Virus record (IMG/VR): IMGVR_UViG_3300043548_000043
Span: 1-33,016 of that record
DNA: 33,016 bases
Reading direction: 5' to 3' (one strand)
Source of the DNA: a virus
Part shown: piece by piece, positions 23,975 through 30,493 of the stretch
Numbering within the stretch: position 1 is the stretch's first letter
Layout of the letters: each line of letters starts with the position of its first letter
Notes under the pieces: model-generated
What the model was told of the DNA's origin: nothing
Databases searched by the model: none
What the model saw: only the letters and a program-made list of their open reading frames with translations
Translations under genes and position numbers: made by a program

Positions 23975-24548
23975 CATAGCCAATAAACTTAAAAGTGGTA
24001 GTTTACTTGTAGGTAATCCATACTATGTACCACCATCATTTGAATCTATTGCTACCTACACTTTGTCAAGCACAACTGCAACTGTTACATTTACTTCAAT
24101 ACCTTCTACTTACAAACATTTGCAACTTAGATTTATGGGTAGGTTTAGTGATACTGGTACAGCAATAGATTCTGCTTATATTCAGTTTAATGGCATAACC
24201 GCAAGTTCTTACGCTAGACATAGATTAGTTGGAGATGGTTCAAATGTTACTGCGGGCGGAAATGCAAGTGCAACATTTATTGACTTGCCAAATACCGTTC
24301 CTTTTAATGGCAACACGGCAGGAATTATGGGCGTTGGCATTATAGATATTCACGACTACGCATCTAGCACTAAAAACAAAACATTAAAAGCAATAAGTGG
24401 TTGTGATATCAATGGTGCTGGTGGTTATATAAATTTATCTTCAGGTTTATTTAACTCTACATCTGCACTTACAAGTATAAGTTTATATGGTAGTAGCGTA
24501 AGTTGGGTCGCAGGCTCCACTTTTGCACTATATGGAATTAAGGGGTAA
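23961..24548 (+). CDS. Tail accessory protein with shared N-terminal tag, beta-sandwich paralogue A (195 aa)
   Basis: The first ~25 residues (AVTSIANKLKSGSLLVGNPY) repeat the tag of the two glycine-rich proteins. The rest is a beta-sandwich-like domain (ESIATYTLSSTTATVTFTSI, then TYKHLQLRFMGRFSDTG) ending in STFALYGIKG. The domain is paralogous to those at 24551 and 25049. The tag presumably docks the protein on the same virion partner, while the sandwich binds a glycan or another tail part. The start is an ATG inside the previous gene, with no strong ribosome site, so coupling is likely. Confidence 0.75.
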   Translation: MAVTSIANKLKSGSLLVGNPYYVPPSFESIATYTLSSTTATVTFTSIPSTYKHLQLRFMGRFSDTGTAIDSAYIQFNGITASSYARHRLVGDGSNVTAGGNASATFIDLPNTVPFNGNTAGIMGVGIIDIHDYASSTKNKTLKAISGCDINGAGGYINLSSGLFNSTSALTSISLYGSSVSWVAGSTFALYGIKG

Positions 24549-24550
24549 TA

Positions 24551-25048
24551 ATGCCAGCAACTTATGAGCCAATAGCAACCAATACATTAGGCAGTGCAGC
24601 CGCTTCTATTACTTTTAGTTCCATACCGCAAACTTATACAGACTTGCAGTTAGTTGTTGTAAGCCCTACTGGAACTGGTGATTATATTGAATTGCGTTTT
24701 AATGGTTCTAGTGCAACTAACTATTCCTGGACTATAGTTGGTGGTGATGGAGCAAGCCCATTTAGCCAGCGAGGAAGCACACTTACACAAGTAAGAATTG
24801 GAACTTCAATGGGTTCAACTACATATCCTACCTATGCTATTGCAGATATTTTTTCTTATACTGGTTCTACTTACAAATCACTTGTATCAAAAAGTGGAAA
24901 TGATAGAAATGGTTCTGGTGAAGTAAGAAATTATGTAGGTTTATGGCGTAGCACAAATGCAATTAACAGCATTTTAATTAGAGGTGATGGCGGCGGCAAT
25001 CTTGCTGCTGGCACCACTGCAACTCTTTACGGAATTAAGGCGGCTTAA
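24551..25048 (+). CDS. Beta-sandwich tail accessory paralogue B (165 aa)
   Basis: The protein lacks the N-terminal tag and begins directly with the sandwich domain (TYEPIATNTLGSAAASITFS, SIPQTYTDLQLVVVS). It ends with the family signature AGTTATLYGIKAA. A short loop (GDGASPFSQRGSTLTQ) differs from its paralogues and could form the variable binding surface. AGGGG lies close upstream of the ATG. A virion-exposed role is inferred from the tail context. Confidence 0.75.
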   Translation: MPATYEPIATNTLGSAAASITFSSIPQTYTDLQLVVVSPTGTGDYIELRFNGSSATNYSWTIVGGDGASPFSQRGSTLTQVRIGTSMGSTTYPTYAIADIFSYTGSTYKSLVSKSGNDRNGSGEVRNYVGLWRSTNAINSILIRGDGGGNLAAGTTATLYGIKAA

Positions 25049-25573
25049 ATGGCAAATACCTACACCCTGATTTCTTCCAACACACTAAGCAGTTCAGCCG
25101 CTTCGGTTACTTTCTCGTCCATTCCTGCAACTTATACCGACTTAGTTTTACGAGTTAGTGCAAGAACTACTGAGGCAAATACAGATAGTTCTTTTAACGT
25201 CACCTTTAATAGTGATACTGCTACAAATTATTCAAGAACTAGATTAGTGGGCAACGGTGCAACTGCATCATCTTCTCGCCTAAGTAACTCCACTTCTATT
25301 GATACTTCACATAATGCCAACGGAAGTACATCTACAAGCAATACTTTCTCAAACGTGGAAATCTATATTCCATCTTATCTTGTTTCACAGAATAAGCCAG
25401 TAGGTCTTTCTAATGCGTTAGAAAACAATACTACTACTGCTTATATAAATGCTTCTGCTGGACTTTGGCGAAATACTGCGGCAATAACTTCAATAGTTCT
25501 AAATGGTATTCCTGGTGCTGGTTCATTTGCATCAGGCTCATCATTCTATCTTTACGGAATCAAGAACAGTTAG
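25049..25573 (+). CDS. Beta-sandwich tail accessory paralogue C (174 aa)
   Basis: It is the third of three tandem paralogues, immediately adjacent to B (no gap). It begins ANTYTLISSNTLSSSAASVT, contains SSIPATYTDLVLRVSARTTE, and ends SGSSFYLYGIKNS. It has the same start and end motifs but different middle loops (NANGSTSTSNTFSNVEIY). Tandem duplication with loop divergence fits an exposed tail module under selection for binding. Start and stop abut the neighbours closely. Confidence 0.75.
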   Translation: MANTYTLISSNTLSSSAASVTFSSIPATYTDLVLRVSARTTEANTDSSFNVTFNSDTATNYSRTRLVGNGATASSSRLSNSTSIDTSHNANGSTSTSNTFSNVEIYIPSYLVSQNKPVGLSNALENNTTTAYINASAGLWRNTAAITSIVLNGIPGAGSFASGSSFYLYGIKNS

Positions 25574-25581
25574 GAAATAAT

Positions 25582-25803
25582 ATGGAAAAAATAATCGTAG
25601 ATTGCAGCACTGGGGAAACTACAATCGTTCCTTTAACTGCAGAAGAAATATCTCAGCGTGAAGCAGATGCACAAGCAGCAGCAGAAGCACAGGCTGCAGC
25701 CGAAGCGGAAGCAGCAGCAGCACAGGCTACTAAAGAAGCAGCACACGCTAAGTTAGCAGCACTAGGACTCACTGCTGACGAAATCGCTGCACTATCTAAG
25801 TAA
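25582..25803 (+). CDS. Small Ala/Glu-rich coiled-coil protein (73 aa)
   Basis: ATG at 25582 is chosen because AGGAAA lies just upstream; an in-frame ATG at 25465 lies wholly inside the previous gene. The N-terminus is beta-like (EKIIVDCSTGETTIVPLTAE). A long Ala/Glu/Gln helix follows (READAQAAAEAQAAAEAEAA), probably a coiled coil, and the end (AKLAALGLTADEIAALSK) resembles a small helical motif found at the end of fibre-related proteins. It may be a chaperone or trimerisation factor for the tail proteins; this is inference. Confidence 0.75.
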   Translation: MEKIIVDCSTGETTIVPLTAEEISQREADAQAAAEAQAAAEAEAAAAQATKEAAHAKLAALGLTADEIAALSK

Positions 25804-25828
25804 TAAAACTTTTTAACTAAGGAGCATA

Positions 25829-27799
25829 ATGGCTAATCGTGATATAACCGAAGGTCGTTCCACGCGAGCAATCGCAGTCGACTTAGGTATTGTATCTAGT
25901 ACTTCCACTTGGCAGAATACCGACATTGCTTACGATTGCGCAATTGGTGGCATGCCATTTGTATATGCTATCGCAGATGGCCGTCCTTATGCTCGCCAGA
26001 CTGCACCATTTAAGAAAGACCAGTTTGATAACGGAGCAGAACCAGGAGAGCAATCTCTAACTGGTTGGTGGCTCCGTTCTCAGCAGTCTTTCCACTCTGG
26101 TACTGGTATTACATTCTACGACCCAGCAACTGCAGATGATGCAGGACACTATCGCTATACAGATAGTAAGGGTGTTGATGTCTGGACTAAGGGACAAGTA
26201 ACTCTACTTAAGAATTGTTCAGAGGCAGACCATTACACTACAGGAGCGATTGCTGCTAATGGAACACCGCAACAGCATGTACGTTCTATTAAGTGGAATT
26301 CTACATCTGGCATTCTATTGCGTGATGAGTATGATGTTGACAAGATTGACGTTGATGGAAATCTAACTCACTTTGTTGATTATACTTCTGGAACAGATTC
26401 ACCAGTGTATGCTTTATGCGACGATGGAACTACCGCATACTGGATTACCAATACAGCAACCAAGAAGACAGTATACAAGAAGGCGCTAACTGGCACATCC
26501 GCTACATCTAATACTACCATGTTTGATGAAATTGGTGCTATCTCTAACGCTGCAATGGAGTACGTCAAAGACCGTATTGTCATGTGCGCGGATAACAAAG
26601 TGTATGAGTTTAGTGGTTCTGCCGTTGCAATGCCAACTGCTGTATATACACATCCAGTATCTACTCACGTATACACATCAGTTACCGCATCAGGTCCTGC
26701 TATTTACATTGCTGGGTACAATGGTATTCAGTCAACTATTCAGAAGTTTACACTATCTTCCACTGGTGTAATGCCAACTCTTACATCCGCAATTACTGCA
26801 GCCGAGTTGCCTGTAGGTGAAATAGTTCATAGAATATTCTACTACTTAGGCTACATGCTAATTGGAACTAATAAAGGTGTACGTATTGCTGCTGTATCTG
26901 ATACAGATGGCTCACTAACTTATGGCCCACTTATCGTAGAAACCTCTCAGCCTTGTTATGACTTCGCAGCACGTGACCATTTCGTATGGTGCGCTACTGG
27001 CGTAGATGGTAATCCTGGAGTTATTCGTATTGACCTAAATAATGAAATTGAAACTTTACGATTTGCTTACGCTAATGACTTATATGTGGACTCAGTTACA
27101 GGACATCAAACTACAGGTTGCGCATTCGCTAATGGCACAGACCGACTTGTATTTGTAACCGCCTATGCTAATTCTACCAACGGTGGAATCTATATTGAAG
27201 ATGACGCAACCTTGCGTACATCAGGCTATCTAACTACTGGCTATATCCGATTTGGTACACTAGAGCCTAAGAACTTTAAGCGTCTATTAGGTCGTGGTGA
27301 TTTCACCTACGGTTCTATGACACTAGAAACAGTAGATGCTGGTGGAACCGAGTATGACCATATTGCATATGATGCTACTATTCATCCAGTCGAAGTAACG
27401 ACTAACCAACCATCAACTGCTCAAGAGTATGTTGCTTACAAGTTTATTCTGTACAGAGATGGTACAACATCATCTCTAGGCCCGGTTTTCAAGGGCTATC
27501 AGGCTAAGGCTACTATCGCTACACCGCGCCAGCGCCTTATCCAATTCCCAGTATTCTGCTACGATACCGAAACAGATAGATACAATGCTGAATTCGGCTA
27601 TAGTGGTAGAGCGCTAGAGCGTATCCAACGCCTAGAAGAAATCGAAGAGTCTGGCGATATCGTCACCTTCCAAGATTTATCTACTGGAGAATCATTCCAA
27701 GTACAGATTGAAAAGCAATTATTTACAAGACTAACGCCACCAGACAGAGAGTCTAACAACTTCGGTGGCATCATTGAGATAGTGGTGAGAACAGTATAA
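25829..27799 (+). CDS. Large tail protein, beta-propeller-like (656 aa), putative nozzle/hub
   Basis: The 656-aa protein is made almost entirely of repeated beta-strand units, as in a propeller or stacked sheet. Typical units are MPFVYAIADGRPYARQTAPF, DSPVYALCDDGTTAYWITNT and SGPAIYIAGYNGIQSTIQKF. The C-terminal ~150 residues differ (TEYDHIAYDATIHPVEVTT, then RQRLIQFPVFCYDTETDRYN). In podoviruses a protein of this size after the connector closes the tail as a nozzle; that is my favoured role. Strong AAGGAG RBS. A beta-propeller receptor-binding protein is the main alternative. Confidence 0.65.
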   Translation: MANRDITEGRSTRAIAVDLGIVSSTSTWQNTDIAYDCAIGGMPFVYAIADGRPYARQTAPFKKDQFDNGAEPGEQSLTGWWLRSQQSFHSGTGITFYDPATADDAGHYRYTDSKGVDVWTKGQVTLLKNCSEADHYTTGAIAANGTPQQHVRSIKWNSTSGILLRDEYDVDKIDVDGNLTHFVDYTSGTDSPVYALCDDGTTAYWITNTATKKTVYKKALTGTSATSNTTMFDEIGAISNAAMEYVKDRIVMCADNKVYEFSGSAVAMPTAVYTHPVSTHVYTSVTASGPAIYIAGYNGIQSTIQKFTLSSTGVMPTLTSAITAAELPVGEIVHRIFYYLGYMLIGTNKGVRIAAVSDTDGSLTYGPLIVETSQPCYDFAARDHFVWCATGVDGNPGVIRIDLNNEIETLRFAYANDLYVDSVTGHQTTGCAFANGTDRLVFVTAYANSTNGGIYIEDDATLRTSGYLTTGYIRFGTLEPKNFKRLLGRGDFTYGSMTLETVDAGGTEYDHIAYDATIHPVEVTTNQPSTAQEYVAYKFILYRDGTTSSLGPVFKGYQAKATIATPRQRLIQFPVFCYDTETDRYNAEFGYSGRALERIQRLEEIEESGDIVTFQDLSTGESFQVQIEKQLFTRLTPPDRESNNFGGIIEIVVRTV

Positions 27800-28002
27800 T
27801 GAGCGCAAATGAGTGGGCAGGTTTAGCAGTAGCAGGGTTGACCTTAATTGGAGGCTTTTCTGCTGGCGTAAGGTTTCTAGTCAAGCATTACCTTTATGAA
27901 CTTAAGCCTAATGGTGGCGGTAGCATGAAGGATAAGGTCAATAAACTAGAAGAAAAAGTAGACCTGCTTACTGATTTGGTAAAGGAAATGATAGGTAAGT
28001 AA
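27799..28002 (+). CDS. Holin-like small membrane protein (67 aa)
   Basis: One hydrophobic segment at residues 6-28 (WAGLAVAGLTLIGGFSAGVR) is followed by a short Gly-rich turn and an amphipathic charged helix (KDKVNKLEEKVDLLTDLVKE). This is the usual form of small class III-like holins or spanin-type lysis helpers. It overlaps the previous gene by one base and directly precedes the endolysin (next ATG at 28003), which supports a role in releasing the lytic enzyme. It could alternatively be an antiholin. Confidence 0.75.
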   Translation: MSANEWAGLAVAGLTLIGGFSAGVRFLVKHYLYELKPNGGGSMKDKVNKLEEKVDLLTDLVKEMIGK

Positions 28003-28491
28003 ATGGGACAACGTGAGGACTTCTGCTTTATTGCATCGCAAGAAGTTGGGACTAAGGAAGTACCTGCCAACTCAAATAAGGTAAAGTACAACAAGAACAA
28101 TGGACAGTTCTGGTGTGGTTACTTTGTTGATTGGGTTGCCAAGCAGGTCAACCTAAAAATTCCAAGTTGCGTATATACCCCATCAGGGGTCGCTGGTTTC
28201 CAAGGCAAAGGCTTATGGTGGAATATAGCCACCAAGAAACCTGAGTATGGAGACATTGTGTTTTTTGATTTCCCTGGCGGGGAAAAGGTAGACCATGTAG
28301 GTATCGTCATTGAAGTAAAAGATGATGGTACTGTAATTACGGTAGAAGGTAACACTACTGCCGATGGCAAGACTGGAAGCCAGTCAAATGGTGGAGAGGT
28401 TGCCAAGAAGGTTCGCGCTTACAAGGCCAACAATAAGCGTAAACTGCCTGTATATATCGTTGGCTTTGGACGACCAAAATGGAGCAAATAA
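28003..28491 (+). CDS. CHAP-domain endolysin
   Basis: The 162-aa enzyme is predicted to cleave peptidoglycan as an amidase or endopeptidase. The CHAP catalytic Cys is C38 in QFWCGYFVDWVAK, the His is H98 in KVDHVGIVIEV, and E115/N117 (ITVEGNTTADG) complete the expected site. The preceding turn (YGDIVFFDF) is also a family hallmark. No cell-wall-binding domain or signal peptide is seen, so export needs the neighbouring holin-like proteins. Only one base separates it from the previous stop, and its stop overlaps the next start. The length is short for endolysins of Gram-positive phages, which usually carry a binding domain. Confidence 0.9.
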   Translation: MGQREDFCFIASQEVGTKEVPANSNKVKYNKNNGQFWCGYFVDWVAKQVNLKIPSCVYTPSGVAGFQGKGLWWNIATKKPEYGDIVFFDFPGGEKVDHVGIVIEVKDDGTVITVEGNTTADGKTGSQSNGGEVAKKVRAYKANNKRKLPVYIVGFGRPKWSK

Positions 28492-28694
28492 TGAAGTTAA
28501 ATAAGAAGCAAATTGCTGTACTGAAGTCATACTTCCGTGGTGTGGTAGTATCAGCACTCACCCTGATTGCATCTAATGCGTTAGGCTTTGACCCAGTAAT
28601 CGCAGCGGTACTCGCCTCTGTGGCTGGCCCAGCGGCTAAAGCGCTTGACAAGCAGGAAACTGAGTTCGGATTAGGCTCCGAAAAGCAGGCATAA
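28491..28694 (+). CDS. Second holin-like membrane protein (67 aa)
   Basis: ATG at 28491 overlaps the endolysin stop (TAATG) with GGAGC upstream; an in-frame ATG at 28479 would extend into the endolysin and is less likely. Two hydrophobic stretches are visible, about 17-33 (RGVVVSALTLIASNALGF) and 35-50 (DPVIAAVLASVAGPAAKAL), with a charged N-terminus and a hydrophilic tail. This fits a class II-type holin. With the holin-like gene before the endolysin it forms a three-gene lysis cassette, in which one may be holin and one antiholin. Confidence 0.75.
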   Translation: MKLNKKQIAVLKSYFRGVVVSALTLIASNALGFDPVIAAVLASVAGPAAKALDKQETEFGLGSEKQA

Positions 28695-28723
28695 TAAGCC
28701 TTCTAAGCCCCTTTTAAGACAAG

Positions 28724-28768
28724 AAGACCCCTTATCTAGTATAATCTACTAGGTAGGGGGTCTTTTTT
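28724..28768 (+). terminator. Strong intrinsic terminator after the lysis cassette
   Basis: AAGACCCC (28724-28731) pairs with GGGGTCTT (28757-28764). The stem continues inward through TTATCTAGTA and TACTAGGTAG, with G-T wobbles, to a five-base TAATC loop, and a run of T follows to 28768. This is an about 18-bp stem with U-tract, so late transcription should stop here. On the minus strand only a weak T-rich stretch follows, so it may also partly stop the minus-strand tRNA transcript. Confidence 0.9.
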
Positions 28769-28850
28769 GCATTTCTAAACTAGGGGTGCGACCTTAGCCT
28801 GAGTGCTTCTTCGCATCTTATGGGAATTCCTCAGTTCTTCTCCCTAGAAG

Positions 28851-28922
28851 TAGCGCGACAGGGAGTTGAACCCTGGTTACTAGGTTGAAAACCTAACGTT
28901 CTAACCGTTGAACTACCGCGCC
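28851..28922 (-). tRNA. tRNA-Glu(UUC)
   Basis: On the minus strand a full cloverleaf can be drawn. The acceptor stem is GGCGCGG/TCGCGCT with two end wobbles, the D-stem GTTC/GAAC, and the anticodon stem TTAGG/CCTAG with loop TTTTCAA (anticodon TTC). The variable region is TAAC, and the T-arm CAGGG/CCCTG has loop TTCAACT. The discriminator base is A and no CCA is encoded. It is 72 nt. UUC anticodon reads GAA/GAG glutamate codons, which are frequent in these genes. It lies on the strand opposite to the structural and replication genes, after the small minus-strand gene. Confidence 0.95.
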
Positions 28923-28930
28923 TAAACCAT

Positions 28931-29098
28931 TTAATCCTCGAAGTATTCCCAGGTTTCTTCTTCCATCTCATCTAAGAACTTCTGGTATCGCTTGCCGTTG
29001 ATACGGCTAGTAATCTCGTAGTATAGATTCTCAATTAGGTAATACGAAGCAATACCTGCAAGTGAGCCTAACCACAGTTGTACAAATGAATTTGACAT
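28931..29098 (-). CDS. Small membrane protein (55 aa)
   Basis: ATG at 29098-29096 follows a clear AGGAG (29107-29103) with 4 nt spacing, and the frame is open to a TAA at 28931-28933. The protein has one hydrophobic segment near residues 5-22 (FVQLWLGSLAGIASYYLI). An acidic, aromatic C-terminus ends the protein (KFLDEMEEETWEYFED). It is probably anchored in the membrane, with the charged tail inside. It shares the transcription direction with the tRNA 8 nt downstream. Function unknown; a superinfection-exclusion or other host-takeover role is speculation. Confidence 0.8.
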   Translation of the reverse strand: MSNSFVQLWLGSLAGIASYYLIENLYYEITSRINGKRYQKFLDEMEEETWEYFED

Positions 29099-29106
29099 AA
29101 CTCTCC

Positions 29107-29194
29107 TAATATAATATATTATATATAATTATATATATAATATATACGGCCGTAGGCCGTAATATATATAATAAATAATTATATTACAATTATA
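29107..29194. repeat. A/T-only tract interrupted by a GC hairpin
   Basis: Almost pure TA/TAAT repeats surround ACGGCC-GTA-GGCCGT (29146-29160), a 6-bp hairpin. The tract shares TATATATAATATATA with the tract at 1067-1093. It lies between divergent transcription units at the border of the replication module. An origin or a promoter pair is likely. It cannot be settled from sequence alone. Confidence 0.5.
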
Positions 29195-29255
29195 CACGAC
29201 TATTTCCAAATCGTCACATAGCTACTGGCTACTGGGAGAGTTGAAACCGAACATG

Positions 29256-29261
29256 TATAAT
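29256..29261 (+). promoter_or_regulatory. -10 box TATAAT for a likely leaderless transcript
   Basis: TATAAT ends 7 nt before the ATG at 29269, so transcription would start at or within a base or two of that ATG. The start has no Shine-Dalgarno. Leaderless mRNAs are common in actinobacteria. Arms CATGTA (29252-29257) and TACATG (29266-29271) flank it as an inverted repeat, which would place a dimeric regulator over both box and start. A standard -35 is not evident. Confidence 0.45.
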
Positions 29262-29268
29262 ATATTAC

Positions 29269-29460
29269 ATGACAATACAACTTGAAGAATACGAACTACC
29301 TGAGCATATCTCGTACTCAGCATTCTCAACCTACCTAACATGTGGCTACCAATACTACCTGGGTCGCTTGCTAAACAAAGAAGAGCAACCGTCCGTCTGG
29401 TCTGCTGGAGGCAAGGCATTCCACCTAGCATGTGAGAAGTGGGACTTAGAGAATGAATAA
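29269..29460 (+). CDS. N-terminal part of RecB/Cas4-like PD-(D/E)XK exonuclease (63 aa)
   Basis: It begins with the family opening (ISYSAFSTYLTCGYQYYL), including C25, the single N-terminal Cys used by iron-sulfur Cas4/AddB-type nucleases. H52 in SAGGKAFHLACEKW is the conserved His before the catalytic core. The frame then stops at 29458-29460, and the rest of the fold continues in the next frame from 29453. Alone it cannot be a working nuclease, since the Asp and (D/E)XK motifs are missing. It is either half of a two-piece enzyme, the product of a frameshift site, or a result of a one-base sequence error or mutation. Confidence 0.8.
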   Translation: MTIQLEEYELPEHISYSAFSTYLTCGYQYYLGRLLNKEEQPSVWSAGGKAFHLACEKWDLENE

Positions 29461-30058
29461 TTTATGGATAGAAGCATGGACTAAAGAAACCGAAGGTATC
29501 GACCTTACTACCGCAAGAGTCGGTGGCCGTGCCACTAAGGCAAATCCTAACAAGGAGGATGCAACATGGTGGAATCAGGCTGGTCCAGTATGGGTGGAGA
29601 ACTATATCCATTGGCGCAAGGAGAATCCAAATTGGAAGATATGGACAGCACCAGATGGAAACCGAGCGATAGAACTTGCACTCACACCAATAGTTGCTGG
29701 TGTACCAGTGAAGATGATTCTCGACCGTGTGTTTGAAGTAAATGGCGAGTTGGTAATTGTAGACTTAAAGACAAGTCAGTCGCAGCCAACTAGCACCCTC
29801 CAACTTGGGTTTTATAAGTTGGGATTAGAGTTAACCTTTGGCATACCTGTCAAGTGGGGAACATACTACATGGCTCGTTCAAGCAATGTAGCACCTGCAG
29901 TAGACCTATCAGAATATACCCATGAACGCATGGAATATCTGGTAGAACAATTTGATAAAGCAAGAAAGGCTCAAATCTTCTTGCCCAACACAAACTCCTG
30001 TCAATACATGTGTGGACTCACCGAGTATTGCCAATTCTCAACTAAGAAGGATAAATAA
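29453..30058 (+). CDS. C-terminal part of RecB/Cas4-like PD-(D/E)XK exonuclease (201 aa)
   Basis: It carries the rest of the nuclease. D91 lies in KMILDRVFEVNGEL, the (D/E)XK core is D104-L-K106 in VIVDLKTSQ, a Gln motif lies in TLQLGFYK, and the C-terminal cysteine triad CX3CX5C is C183, C187, C193 (NSCQYMCGLTEYC). Those Cys with C25 of the upstream ORF would complete a 4Fe-4S cluster. The ATG overlaps the upstream stop (ATGAATAA) and has no good ribosome site, so it may be translationally coupled or reached by frameshift. Actinophage relatives are, to my memory, single chains of about 260-280 aa, equal to these two pieces together. Likely role: DNA recombination or end processing in replication. 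Confidence 0.85.
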   Translation: MNNLWIEAWTKETEGIDLTTARVGGRATKANPNKEDATWWNQAGPVWVENYIHWRKENPNWKIWTAPDGNRAIELALTPIVAGVPVKMILDRVFEVNGELVIVDLKTSQSQPTSTLQLGFYKLGLELTFGIPVKWGTYYMARSSNVAPAVDLSEYTHERMEYLVEQFDKARKAQIFLPNTNSCQYMCGLTEYCQFSTKKDK

Positions 30059-30454
30059 ATGTCAGAAGACTGGAAACTACAAGTATCATACAAGACATCA
30101 ACTGGCGACATGATTAACATTCGTGCGCATACTGCTGATGAACTATCTGTATTACTCGAAAACATTGGGGATTATGCAACTCAGATTGCAGCAACCCAGC
30201 GACAGATTGCGCAGGCGAACACGATATCCCCTTTATCGACATCGAGTTCCACAGAAAGCACAGAGCCACCGCAGTTCTCAACTCCGCCCCAGGCTCAGAG
30301 TCCTACCGCTACGGCTCCAGCACAGGGAGCGCCGATGTGTACTCACGGACCACGCAAGTACAAGTCGGGCATCAGCAGCAAGACGGGCAAGCCTTACGCA
30401 ATGTGGGTATGTCCGATGCCGCAGGGCCCAGAGCAGTGCAAGCCAGTAAACTAG
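30059..30454 (+). CDS. Zinc-ribbon protein with disordered linker (131 aa)
   Basis: The N-terminal ~55 residues look like a small folded domain (KLQVSYKTSTGDMINIRAHT, then helix ELSVLLENIGDYATQIAATQ). A Ser/Thr/Pro/Gln-rich linker follows (SSTESTEPPQFSTPPQAQSP). The C-terminus has C-x-H-G...KTGKPYAMWVCPMPQGPEQC, a zinc-ribbon-like Cys/His pattern similar to topoisomerase-type zinc fingers. It sits between the nuclease and the helicase, with AAGGA before the ATG. A DNA-binding replication accessory such as an SSB-like protein is possible. No firm family match. Confidence 0.7.
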   Translation: MSEDWKLQVSYKTSTGDMINIRAHTADELSVLLENIGDYATQIAATQRQIAQANTISPLSTSSSTESTEPPQFSTPPQAQSPTATAPAQGAPMCTHGPRKYKSGISSKTGKPYAMWVCPMPQGPEQCKPVN

Positions 30455-30493
30455 AAAACGAAGAATTCCCATTTTAACTAGAAAGGTTCACCA

